From the NCBI GenBank assembly GCA_903813345.2, contig CAIIXF020000009.1:21541759-21605758 (forward strand): a stretch of 64,000 nucleotides of DNA, in the 5' to 3' direction. Numbering within the stretch: position 1 is the first letter of the stretch; every line of letters begins with the position of its first letter. The position numbers were made by a program, and so were the translations under genes. The stretch comes from Owenia fusiformis. Lineage: Eukaryota; Annelida; Polychaeta; Sabellida; Oweniidae. Positions 34,320 through 47,377 of the stretch are shown one piece after another. Below the pieces are notes generated by a model that ran no database searches, had not been told where the DNA came from, and worked only from the letters and a program-made list of their open reading frames with translations.

Positions 34320-35983
34320 CACGGGGGATAAGCAAAACGAGGGCGAAGCCACGGACTGCGACTCGCGTAACTTTACACCGCAGCCCAGCGCCAAAATGGA
34401 GGGACATCCGGCAGTGCCTTCTGCTTCTTCCGACAAAATAGAGAAATCCAGGAATCTTAAATGCTATCGTAGTGTCTAATCGGTGACCAAAATATTACTC
34501 TGTATCTACTGTTGGTCTGTAGATAAGAAAATAAGCAGTTGTCCAGATCAAGCTAAAACAGTAGCAAAGTTCTGATTTTACCTGTAAAATATGTGCATAT
34601 TATTTAATTTACTATACACTTGAAAGGAGTTTTACCACGTTTCTGATATCTAAAGGTTAGTTGAGGCTCCGAGTATAATTCGTGAAAATGATTTGATAAT
34701 AGAATGTGTTCATGAGGAGAAAATTAGATTCAAACTGCGCATTCATAGTGGACGCAGTCCAGTAAACAAAGCTATTTCAACAACGCAACACAGCCTCCAT
34801 TGATATTCTAAGCAACGCAGTCCAGCCGCGAACACGAAATAAATAAGAAAGTGTAAACTATATTCCTACGCTATTATTGTTTCAGGAAAAGAAAGTCAGC
34901 ATCCAGATTATCATTCAAAGTTACGTTGATTAACATATATCTATTACCTGAATCAATGTCCCAAATTGCTATATTGTATCGTTTAAGACCTAGAAATATG
35001 GCAATTCAATAGCGAATTTGGCAGAACAGTCGAGGGCAAGATGACAACGTAATATGTGTATTACAAACCAATTTGTGGATAGGGTTAAATATATAGATAA
35101 TTGGATAGTGGTGAGACTCTTTATAAGAAGTAGAAATGCGAAACAATTAACTTTTTGATGATGCAATAAAAGCTGTTGGGGAAGGGTACATTAACTAGTA
35201 TTTAAGATATCAGGAAAATATCAAATAATTGGAGAGTTGGTGAATTAATGTAATTTTGGATGATCTTTCAAACAGTCCATCAATATTGCTAGCTACCATA
35301 AATTCATGATTTCAGCTGTATTTGATATATATATATATTTGCAGAATGGATTGAGACACGATGTAGGTCTATTAAAATAGCCCTTTATATTCAATTTTGT
35401 CCAAAGTTGCTCCATTTCGGCCACACCTGTACACACATTGTGCTATCTACCTTTGGCTGTGATTGCGTTCAGCTTCAGATATAAAGCAACACTGAGTCGC
35501 GGACTGCGTTGGGCAGATGGATGGACTGCGACTATCAAAAATTCCAATTTTCTATGTAATTGTACGTTTTCCGCTTACCAAATATCACACGAAGATGTAA
35601 TTGTAACAACAGAACATGAATAATTATATTAATTCGATGTCATTTCTGATTCCTTTGTTTAAATCGGTATATTAGGGACAAATATTGACAAAATTACATT
35701 TTTTGTGGCAGATTTCGAATTCAGTTGTGTTCATGCTAAACTATTGGACAGCCGAGCACCAAGAATGTCATTGCAGGTGGAGTATGAATATGTTGATCAC
35801 CGACTGGAACATACTAGCTATTCTGTAGAATATCCAAACCAATAATCTACCCCAAATCCTAACATGCCTTCCAAATTAAGTTTGGACTTACCGCCATTGT
35901 TCAGCTATAATGCGTTGTAATCTCGTTTTGAATTACGCGAGTCGCAGTCCGTGGCTTCGCCCTCGTTTTGCTTATCCCCCGTG
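34320..35983. mobile_element. Non-autonomous DNA transposon with perfect 51-bp TIRs, 1664 bp
   Basis: TIRs 34320-34370 and 35933-35983 are exact inverse copies starting CACGGGGGATAAGCAAAACG. An ATTAT direct repeat flanks both sides (34315-34319 and 35984-35988). GGACTGCG occurs in each TIR and again inside in both orientations (about 34755, 34803, 35495 and 35522), like subterminal transposase sites. CAC termini occur in CACTA/EnSpm (2-3-bp duplication) and Transib (5-bp duplication); the 5-bp repeat favours the latter, but no transposase is present to decide. Confidence 0.75.
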
Positions 35984-35988
35984 ATTAT

Positions 35989-38900
35989 AGTCTTATATTG
36001 GTTAATTAAAAGAACATTGAACAAGGTTGAATTGTGCCAAATATGACTTAAATTTAAAACCCATACTTGATGGCTGACTTTTATAATTAAGTGTGTTTGT
36101 TTAAGTCTAAGAGGTGGAGTGTGAATGTTTTATCTAATAACTTAACGTATATATTTATGTATGTATTAATTTACTTCACCTCTTTGTTACATTTACTTAG
36201 GAACAGATCTAGACATATAGAGATCAAGTGACAAAGTATGTATTTGTAATACCAGGAAATTAACAATATACCATATTCTCTTTAATGAGGGCAACGTTCA
36301 AATGAGTGTACTTGTGACCTGTATAGTGAATTGGTCTCAAGAAAACACATAGGTTAATGCATTTAGTTTCAATTATTCACACAAAAAGATATTGATTGAT
36401 GATTATATTTAATGCAGAGAAAGAAATACAGAAGTATGAAAGTATGTAAACCTTAGTGATACAGCTATAAAGATCATTGGTGATATTTTTATTCTGAATT
36501 TTCGTATATGCACTTATTGGAATCCCTCAATATCTTACCCTTTTAAATTTCAATTTGGAAAATTGCACACTCATTTAATAGAGAGAATATGATATAAATA
36601 TCAAATTATAATACATATGACTGCCTTGCTGCAGGAAACTCAAATTTTTAGTTACGTTGATACCTAAATTTCATCAATTTGGTTTATGCTAATTACTCAT
36701 CGGAAAAATGTAATAACCTCAATTTACTGTATGTAATTTGCGTGTCTGATAAGCCAAAACCAAAATGAATTTTCCCTTATTAAGCTACAATTGTGCATTC
36801 AGTATAGAACTATCTAGTAGCTATTTGTCAACATGTGGCTGATTTGGGTCCGGTAACATGGCAGAAGTCCTCCTAAACCAAAATATCGATATTTTTTAGC
36901 AAATATTTAATGATGAAATTCAAATAACTGAAATCAAATCATTTGCAGACCTAGTAGTGGCGTCACTTACGGCAATAAGTAAGCAATAAGTAAGACATAA
37001 GTTTCACTAATACATCTATTTCTGATATCTAAAGAAGTGGTGTTGAAAAGTGGCCCCATTTGATAATAGCAGGTCGTGAAAACTTTTGACATTTACATCA
37101 AGCTCCATGTTTATTTATCAATCTTCAAAAGATCCCCCGCAGAAGAGTTTTAGAGTAATCAAGCCCATATTCCAAAATTGGATTTTTGTTTTTTACACCC
37201 TCTAAAGGATATTGGGTCTATTTTACCCCAAGCACATATTTTGCAATAACTCTACAACCAGAGAAGTTTTTTTCATTCTGGCTTCAGTATTTAATAGGTT
37301 ATTCAATTACCCTCCGCCTCCATAATATATATTGATTATTTATTTTGAATGCAAGAAAATATGAGTAAACTGAATCATACAGGGTCAGGTATCAAAAGTG
37401 TTTTGAGCATTTCATGACGTTTACATATGTGATGTGATGTTGAATTAAGGTAGTACAAAAAGTTATCATGCGATTTACATCTGGTTTGCCTTATCTGAAA
37501 GGAAATATGTAGATTGATTGAGATTAGATGCAATTTCATGTATATTGAATGATTATTTCTTATAATTATTGCATGAAATTATTAGATGAAATTTCATGTA
37601 GATTGAATGATTATTTCTGATAAAATTATTGCAAAGAATGTGCTCTGGGGTCCAAAAATCCATTTACGGGTTAATAAAGCTAGGTCAATGGCAGCATATT
37701 TTCTAATCCGATTTATCTAGAATATAACAAAAAATCAAACTAAGGCTTTACTTTTGTATGCCCATGGTGCCAGGATATTGTGTAATATTTTAATAAGTGT
37801 TCTGCCCATGTATCACTAAAAAGAACAATAAGCCATACAGGCCAATTTACATGCTCATGCGTTTTCAACAAAAATAGCTTATCCAAGCATACATATACTT
37901 AGAAAATTCTTTTGAAAGATACCACAGTTTATTGCAGTAAAACTCATGCGATGCACTAGCAATGACCAACCTAAGTAATTTGATTTGAAAGAGTGAAAGA
38001 CTATTGGATACTCCCAAAGTCCATGTGAGAATAGTTATTCTCTATGGGAGATTTTTAGGTTAACTCAATATAAATGAGTAAAGAGCAACATGTCAAAATT
38101 TACATGTCATTAACCTGAAGGATTGCAGTCCCAAGGCCAATGCAAGACTCAGCCAGTAGGAATTCATAATTCAATGTATCAAGTAACAAGATAAAAAAAA
38201 AGTGAAATGGATTTTTGAAGAGATTAACAGACTATTATTTTTCTTTAACATACAAATAAATTTATCTCAGAGCTTTACCAAATTTTAGATAGTAAAACCT
38301 TCCTGATTCAAGATCAGAGTTCAATTCCAAGGTACAAGTGGTATTTTATCTGAATGGTTAATTTGCTGAATGGTCAAATTCTATCATTTCCCTAATTCCA
38401 ATTTTCCCAAATGACAAGAAATTTACTATTGGATGACATTATGAATATAATATTTCCTACAATTAATTTTCCCAACTTTGCAAAAATTAGGCAATAGGCA
38501 AATTAAATAGCTTGAGCCCAAAATGAAGCATGTGCCTTGTTGATAACAGTATAATCCTGTTGATATGTTAATATGCACAATTTATATTTAAAAATATCTA
38601 AGCACAATGCCAAAGGGAAACAAAAACTGTAAAGAAACCTATCAAGAAAGGCAAAATCTGCACGTGTTATAAGAAAAATAACCCTATTTATCCCAAAAAC
38701 CATGATCTTATGTGGAAAGAAACAATGTCTAACATCCTCCTCCCCATCCAATCAAGAACCAATATCACAATCTCGAACCAGAACTCAAGTGACATTTCAT
38801 TTATACTGAAGTCATAACAATATGCATTGAAGAAAAAATTGATAGCCAAAACTCGTAACATCAAAAATAGTTGTAGATAAAACAATCAGTCTCAAATGAT

Positions 38901-41900
38901 GTGGGATAGACAAAAACCAGTCTCGATGTCAATAGGTTGTTCAAAGGGTCAACTAAACTCATTTTTTTAGTGATGATATGAGTGGTTCAAGCTGAATTTT
39001 CAAGCTCCTATTTGTTTCATGCAGCTTCAAAATGATTCCGGTAGAGTCATGATTGGTATATAGGTAACCTTAGACCTGATATGAACTTCAATCAGTTTTT
39101 CAATCATATTTCCTTAATGGCCAATCTAGTAATGTTCTATATCAAAGAAACTCTAAGTCAAAGCATCTTTTGATATTAGATCACTGCCAAACACAATTAT
39201 TTTTATTAATGATTAAAGACAGAATCAGAGTTATGAGATGAGGGTTGGTCACAATTGATCTACCAATTTGATACCATCCCAAATTAGTATCCTTAATAAG
39301 TTATTTTCATGTGTAGAAATTGACACATAATTGAATAATTTGAGACCTTTTATAATTAATTTCCACACATCACATAGTGTGGGACCATATTTTCGCCCTA
39401 TGCACATCTTTTTCTACTTATTTCATCTTTTATTGAAAACACCAAACTCATTTTAAATGTCTTATCTTATAAAGGCAAATATGAATAAAAAATATAGCAA
39501 GAAACAAAACTGAGAGCATAATGAGCCATAATAAAAACAAACTACCAATATCCAAAAAGTATTAGTCTTTTTGCTTTAATTCTCTGAGCTGAAACAAATG
39601 TCCTATATAGAATTCATGAGTTAATTTAGAAATCTTACCTTAGATGTGTTCACCTCTCTTGAAATTTTACTCATTACTTTTTCACACAAACTATTGACAC
39701 TACATAACATATTCAGGAAAGCTTCTTTTATTGAGCATTTAACCATGCATAATTAGTTTTTGGGAATTAGTCCTAATGTGATTTTATTGAAAAGGTGGTG
39801 TTATCACTGATTAAGTGTGGTTCCCAGTACCATTTGCAGTTGCACAAATGGGTGGGGGGTGGACAGATGCCATATCTCTTGCCTACAGATGCCCCCGAGG
39901 CAGTTATTTGAGGAAATGTACAGCATAAAAGTAGGATAAAAAAGGATGTTTCTTGTAAATTTAAATCTACATTTTAAGAGCCACAATAAATATTTCATTT
40001 TGAATTTCTTTAAACATTTTAAAGCTCGACAAATCACATATTTAAGAAATAAAGACCAAGTTTCTATGATTCATATAAATTTTATTCTGTTCATAGTTAA
40101 AAGAGGGCAATCATGTAGCAATTGAGGTCTTTGGCATTGGTCAGAATAAAATCTGAGGTCATGCATATTTGCTATAAATCATAGAATCATGAAATTTAGC
40201 GGTCATACTTACTAGATTATAGACCATAACTCAATTGTTCTAGTTATTGCAATGTTGGTTGTGTATCATATTAGAATCTTAAATGGGTGAATTATAAACT
40301 TTTCAGCACCACTCACTGTCAAATTAAAGCTGTAATGTGTCCCATTAATATGAATGCTCTTTATTAGCTGGACACCTTGGATTCATAAGAACTTAAGTCA
40401 GGCAAACAACTTCAAATGAATATTCCTTTTCTCTTGAGATTTTAGCATTACAATAATAAATAGATATCTGTTAATGGATGATAATGATTTACTCCTTTCC
40501 AAGTATGCTAATTTTATAATAAAGCATGATAAAAGGAAAATGTCTTAAATTACTGGTAAGTTATTTTAGCGAAAAATTTCTGAATATTTTTTTTGCTTCT
40601 TTACTGGTAAGATATTTTAGCAAAAAGAAATATCTTAGATAAGTATTATTGTTTGCATTTCTTTGCTTCTACCATTTCTAATGATCTTCTAAACTAGATA
40701 AATTAGATACAACTACTTACTGCTTGTAATAAATCAGACTCAAAAAGTCATGAGATAATATGATAAGGTAATTAGTTTCTTTATGAAGCCATTATATTAT
40801 CCACAGTCTTAGCTCTCTGGCATTTTCAATCAATCAGACATCAACATTTCCTTGTAAAAATCGAAAAATTTGAGGCAAAATAAAGATGTTATATCATTTT
40901 GTTATTTTATAAATGTTTACATTAATTGCAGATGAAAAGTCACTTTTTTGAAAAATTAATCTAGTTCTGTGTTATAATGATATATAATGTTGAAGATGTA
41001 CTTACCATTCAGTGGATAAAGATTAGCTTGATCTCCTTTGAAGCATTGAGATATTGGAAACGATGCGTTGCATTATAAATGTAAATGCAATTGTTCACTT
41101 GTTATGTAATTTGAAAGTAAGATGTACAAGATGCCATCAAATATGTCATCTAAATAAGCCCTAGAGAACTCCAATTTTGTTAAGTCTCCTTGTCCTCTAA
41201 GCCTGAAAAATGAAAAAATTATATAGAATCTCCTTTAATGTATTCTACTAAGTATCACCAGTGTATAATTAACTAAAATTTCTCTGCTGTGTATTCTTGT
41301 TTTGTCTCCGTATTAATACCAGATGTTTCTGCATAGCTGGGCTCTATATACTTTTTTAAATTAAACTCCCACCTTATATCTTATACCATGGAAACATTAC
41401 TGTGGTACTGACATAATAAACTTTACCAATCATCGTTAATTGACATTTCGTATCAGCAACAAATAGTTTGGCATTTTATTGAATTTTATGGCCTTCGGTA
41501 AGATCACAAGAGCTGAGGGAAAAGATCACAATGTTCTAGGATTTTAGAATATAGCATAAGATATCATGAAATCTCAAGAATCAATTCAATGATTTAACCA
41601 TGTACATCCATGCATCTTGTCTTCTGATCCCAAATTACTCCAAAATATTTTAAATCAACAGATTGTTTTCTGTAGCTTTCAATGCTTGCTCATATAAAAC
41701 ATATCTTAAAATTCCTCTTAAGATTGAAAAAAGATCCATCAAATTCAATTTTGTGGTTTGCAAGTCCGGTTTTCAGTCTTTTGTATTTTTAGAAAAGAAG
41801 CAGTTTAGAACCAGAATTATAGACACTGCCCTTTTAAGGTCTCCGGGGCATCGGAGAAAAGAAGTTATCAAAGTAAAATATGTTATACCAGTTAAGGTTT

Positions 41901-42346
41901 GAATCAATAAAGATCACTTAAATATTCCAGGATCAGTATAACTTTGAAACTCCATTTCTTTCTAAGAGAAATGACCAACGTCAGAGTAACCCCAACCTAT
42001 CTTTCCTGAAGTAGATATTGTTTGAATGTCCATTTCCTAATATTGAACAGTGGTTCTTCACACATGTATAAAAACAGATGATAATATGAAAATTGATTAC
42101 TAGAGGTTATTCAGCAAGAAGTAGAATATGGGCTTATGACAAGTGTAAACTTTTAAGACAGTTAAATTGAATGTCATAATCTCCCAGTTATATTGGAGAA
42201 AGATGTTGATTCCTTTTTGGCATTTGAACAGGACCTGGCTTATATGGTATCATCATTCATACATTTTGCAAATTTTATTTTTTGCAATTTTTGAATTCTT
42301 CCCACCTGCCTAGTTACTTGGACTGCATTTTTGAACTGCTCGCAAC
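35989..42346. other. Long non-coding stretch of the 38-kb intron
   Basis: AT-rich with no convincing gene. Small repeats: a direct duplication of about 62 bp at 37520-37630 (TTTCATGTAGATTGAATGAT-type), a pair of TTACTGGTAAG segments at 40551 and 40601, and at about 37805-37850 a piece of the ACAATAAGCC/TTACATGCTCA repeat also present at 43290-43400. Confidence 0.5.
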
Positions 42347-43161
42347 GCAGTTTAACTAGTTCCACAAATCATTTACATGACCGGGAACACAATGAAAATG
42401 GTCAGAATGACCATAAATGGGTGTCGACTTTTGGCAAGCAACCGAAAATACCTCAAGAAAAGCAGGAGATTGCCGAAGATTGCTGAAGCTTTTCTTTGCA
42501 AACGAAGTTGGCCGAGGGTACCACGAATGTGAAGAGGACGTCTCTAATTGGTCAAAAATAGGGGCTCGGCATTCTCCGTCAGATTGAATCGGCAAAATTC
42601 GGTTGTATGGCTTACCTTTGGTTGTATGGCTTACCTTCGGCTGCATGGCCCAACCTCGGTTGAATGGAAAAGATGCTGTCCCGACCATAAATATGATGAA
42701 ATAACCTTTTCAGCCCTCTGAAAATGTGACTGAAAAATAGCTAAAAGTGCTCAGGAAAGGTCAATAAACGGAATCTTTTAATTTTTTCAGAAAATGTGTT
42801 TAATATATTGCTCTAAATGATGCAATCTTTGAAATTTTAAAAAATCATCTGAAACAATAATGGCTGTAGTTAAAAGGAAAATAGATCGATTTTAAAGTCA
42901 GTTTTTTTCATTTTTTTTCTTTTTCTAAGAATGATATGAGATTTTTTAGAATTGAATCATTTAGAGCAATATATTGGGCACATTTTCTAAAAAGTCAAAA
43001 GATTCTGTTCAGTGACCTTTCCTGGGCACCTACTCTGAGCTATTTTGCAGTCATTTTTCAGAGGGCTGAAACGGTTATTTCATCATATTTATGGTCATTC
43101 TGACAATTTCCATTGTGTTCCCAGTCATGTAAATGATATGTGGAACTAGTTAAACTGACTG
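42347..43161. mobile_element. Foldback element with long inverted arms
   Basis: Left outer arm 42347-42418 (CAGTTTAACTAGTTCCACAA and on to GACCATAAAT) pairs with 43087-43161. The arm continues at 42683-42830 (ATGATGAAATAACC, CAGCCCTCTGAAAATGTGAC, TTAATATATTGCTCTAAATG) pairing with about 42950-43086. The loop is about 120 bp. The left arm is split by a 264-bp insertion. No transposase; superfamily unassigned. Confidence 0.65.
42419..42682. mobile_element. 264-bp insertion with 10-bp target duplication
   Basis: GACCATAAAT occurs on both sides (42409-42418 and 42683-42692), while the opposite arm has it once, uninterrupted (43087-43096, inverted). Ends GGGTGTC and, inverted, GGGACAG are only weakly similar. 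Internal GGTTGTATGGCTTACC is duplicated. A 9-10-bp duplication is typical of Mutator-like elements, but that assignment is inference. Confidence 0.6.
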
Positions 43162-43438
43162 GAGGTCCAAACAGAACTCTGTTATCTTGGTTCAAAATAT
43201 TTTCAAAATTCAGCATGGTTTTGACATTTTTTGTTTTGTCATTTCCTGTTAACTTCCATAGCACCTTAACTAAGCTTTCTCCCTAGGTATCATGAAAAAG
43301 AACAATGAGCCTATGTATTGCAAATTACATGCTCACACATTTAAAACATGTAATTTACACTTCATTGCCTCTTGTTCTTTTGATACCTGGGGAGAAACCT
43401 AATTCAAATATTATGCAATTCACTAATACTCACACCAG

Positions 43439-43940
43439 AATAGCCTGACTACAGTGTCAGATACCGTTGTCACAAATGGCGGACATAACCGTCACTTCAA
43501 CTGTTTAATCACGTGGTCCTCATTTCATGGGATTTTATCTTCGCTAATTCTGTGCATGTATTAAGCTCTTTTGATAGTGTATCATATGAAATCCCATTTT
43601 CTATCAAATTGGGTCGGGAATCGTCACAATATAGCGTCTTCGATATCGTCAATGACAAGGGAATCTGATTTTGAGTAATTAAAAAAGACAACGGCATATG
43701 GTAATTACAGTGTCCGTTGTCCCGTACCTCATTTTGATCGGTTAAATTAAAGACTTTATTTCGATGGTAGAACATAATTAACTGTACAATGAGTATTAAG
43801 ACACTTTGATTGATTGTTGGTTCAAAGGAATTTAGTCTAGGTGCTCTATTAAACATACAGTTCATGAAAATCTAATTGAAGCGACGGTTATGTCCGCCAT
43901 TTGTGACAACGGTATCTGACTTTACCGTAGTCAGGCTATT
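43439..43940. mobile_element. MITE, 502 bp, CCAG target duplication
   Basis: TIRs of about 60 bp, left AATAGCCTGACTAC with ATACCGTTGTCACAAATGGC, right the inverse with a short indel. CCAG flanks both ends (43435-43438 and 43941-43944). The 118-codon minus frame inside resembles nothing I know. Confidence 0.7.
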
Positions 43941-43944
43941 CCAG

Positions 43945-46683
43945 GGTGAATACTGTTGGCATACAAAAATAAAGACAGGGTATCCCCCTGGAAAGTGAAT
44001 TGTTTTTGAAAATTGATTTACAATAAATCATTGTATCTTTAACATTAGTATTAGGATATAAATCATGTTGTATTAATCCCCTTCTCATCATTATATATTG
44101 ATTTCCACCATAATCTTGGATAAAGGAAATTGCAGTTTTTATGAAGGCTAGAGTATCACAGGTAGTAATCAAACAGCACCTTCTTGAAAAATCCGCACGA
44201 TCTGGGTAAAAATCACACTCTTTGAGTAAAACTCACTCTCAGAGTCTGGTATCACATCTAATGAAGCATGTAAGCATCCCCTATGATATCACAAAATTCA
44301 CATGATCATTTTATTTTATAGTAAAAGCATTTAACAACATATTCAAGATAACATTTTAATGTGATAGATTAATATATAGAGGATATCCTATGATAAAACA
44401 CCGTATGCTATGGGTAAGTGAAAATTTGTCAAAAATATCATATTTTACCACTGATTAAAAAAATACTGTTTTTATTTTGACATGTTATCCTATAAATATC
44501 ATACTAACTATGGAATCAACTGTTCTATACTATACTGCAGATTTCATGAAAATTTCATTAGGATATATTGAAAAATAAAAAAGTTAGAGAGATAATATGA
44601 GAACTTTATAATATACCCTCATATGAGTAAAAAATAAATTGTGTGGGTTTCTTAGTGTTTCTATGCAAAATAGCACGCTCCGTCACAGCGGACAAATTTT
44701 TCGATACCAGCCTGTGATAATATTCTGGGTTAAGCACTCTCTGTTGAGTATGTATAGTGAGAATTAAAAATTTAAATTGCAGATGTGAAGAAGACGATGA
44801 ATCTGGTGAATTTTTTATCCCTGTTATCTCTGAAAAGAAAGTATCTGAACAAATTTTAGGCCAAGTTGCAAAAATAAAAAAAGACAGTTTCCAAATTCCT
44901 ATTACGTGTTCAAAGTATTCGTTTCACCACATGCAGGGATCTTTGAGTACATCTTGAGCGGACTGTTTTTGTTCCCAATTTAGCATTATGCATGTTTATT
45001 ATTGGCAAGTTGAGAGGTGGAGTCTATTTAAATAAAAAGAACTGATCAACTGATTAAGGAAATTTCATACATTCAGTACACTTTCTGCATTTCTGAGACA
45101 ACAGGGTTCATTATCATCCTACCCTTAAATTCAAACATCAGAAGAATTAACTCAACACAAGTCGCTGCAATTTGAGCTTGTTCTGACATCAGTTGTTATT
45201 TTAGAATAAAATTATTATTTTGTGCCATCAGTAGTCATTTCTTGTGTTACATCTCCCCATTCAAGGTTACAGGTTTTCCTGTTGCATCCCAGTCGGCTTT
45301 TGCATTGTTATTCCACAAAACTGAAGTTTCCAAAGAGATTGGTATGCTAATGTCAAATGCCTCTCATACAAGAACAACATTGAGAAGTGACAAGTATAAA
45401 TGATATTATTTGGCAGAAATTCTTCGTAGGTGAAAATGATTTTATATTTAGAAGGATTGGGAGGGAATAACTATTTTTTATCAACATCACAAATATTCCC
45501 TGATGTAATTCATAAGGAACTAGTAATATAATGAGATAAAAACATATTACGGATGCTGGTTTAAAGGATTTGTTGAAGACTAACATAAGTAAAAAACAAA
45601 AAGAGATTTAGGTTGCCACTTCTACTTTTGTCAACAATACAGTTCAGCCTTGACGCCAGGCTGGATGCCTCCAATTATCCTTAGTTGAATTTAAATCCTG
45701 TTTCATTGTTGTGGAGGCTTAACAATATAAATAGCTTCTTTGATTGATTTGTCCTTGGAGTCTCTTTATCTATAGATTAGGGCGTCTAATAGATTAGGTG
45801 ATCCATTTCAGGTCAATTTCAGTAGTTTTTCTTATTATACAAAATTAGAGTTTTTGGATGTTCAGGGTACCAACAATATATGCCAGAGATAGATATAGTG
45901 TCCTTCCCAAAAGCTTCATGGATGTCCTTTATTGTATCCTATTTTGATTTATGTAGAATATATAGAACTTGGCACTGCTTCTTATGTGATGCTCAATATT
46001 ATTGATATTCCGTTCAGCAGCCATGTTGTTGATGACATAATTTCTGCAGAGGTGTGATGTAATTTTTGTATGATGTCGTCTGATTGATTTTAAATTGCTC
46101 TGTGATGAAGTTGTATTGCTCCTTGATGTCATTTCCACCTTACAATTTGCTCTTTTATGTCACCAATAGGTGTTACCAAGGTATGTTTATTAACCAACTG
46201 TCAAAATAGATTCAAAATAAAATTATGTATGAAAATTTTCACATTTGAAGTCAGTCAGTTATTTTGAAAATATTTTTGTGCAGACCTGAACCACGGCGAA
46301 CTACCTTTAAGGCTCCCAGTACCACCTTCCTGTTACAGTTCATTCTTGTCACTCTCACAGTACATCAGTATAATACTCAACAATGTACAGTAGAATGTTA
46401 GTCAGAAATATAAAAAATTAAAAAAATTACAGCATTTTTATCAGTACTTGTTGAATGCGCTGTATAAGTGAAGTTTATAGATCGATTCAAATGTAGTTTT
46501 TGCCCTTATGGGTGAATAAGAAAGATGAAAGAAATGATGACATGGTATATGTGATGAATATAAGAAAAGATTTATAAACATGCGATAACAATACAAGATC
46601 TATATTATGACACCGAGTGAGTCTGTATAGTCTGGTAGGGATGTCACGGTTTCCTGATATTTTTGGTCTCGGGACGGGAGGAA
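43945..46683. other. Non-coding sequence, no gene seen
   Basis: AT-rich. The short frame at 44757-44957 is charged but has neither splice signals nor a family match and is not called. Confidence 0.5.
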
Positions 46684-47377
46684 TCATTAATGAATGAGAA
46701 TTGTGAAGGTTAGAATTTCCTCCCCCTTGGAGGTTACATTTGTCTAGTTGATCAATTGATCAGAATCAACATTTTTTTCTAATTAGTTACTAGTAACAGA
46801 GGTGTAAGAATGATAACAATGTTGAATTTTCATTTTTTGTTGATAATCTTTCATTGTATTAGCAGAAACTTCTCTTAGCTTAATTGACAAATAAGTAGAT
46901 GTTATTCAAATTAATGTTTTTCTATATTCACATTTATTGTAATTATGTTAGCAAAAGCTGTTGACATGATGCAATAAGAAGGATGTGGTAGAAACCACAG
47001 GTTTGTCTTGATTATTATTCAACATGATAAATGTAGGTATATATTTGTACATGGTAGCTATGATACTGAGTTGATACATTGAACAACATATCAACATTAA
47101 AAGGACCTGTCAAACTACTTTCTGAAGAAGGAAACCATTTTATAGTTACCTTCTGATCAGTAAATTAAAGAAAGTAGAATGGAAAAATGAACTGATCAAA
47201 TTTGAATAATTTTTGCTATTAAATCTAATGCAAGATAACTATGAACCTTTAATAAATAATCAGCTTCCCGTCTATGTCTTCATCGGGTACCACACAATCT
47301 CAATAACAGTGATGAGTACTGATATATAAAGTTGGCTGCAACATCAGTCAGAACCCTATTGTCCAAGCTATGACTAT
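46684..47377 (+). repeat. Left arm of a diverged inverted duplication
   Basis: Segments GAGAATTGTGAAGGTTAGAA, CCTTGGAGGTTACATTTGTC, TATGTCTTCATCGGGT, CAATAACAGTGATGAG and ACCCTATTGTCCAAGC occur in this order and recur inverted at 51532-51953. This arm has about 500 bp not present in the other. Confidence 0.75.

Noticed and set aside
43509-43865. 118-codon minus-strand frame inside a MITE
   Set aside because: Lies wholly between the TIRs of a 502-bp non-autonomous element and matches no transposase motif I know.
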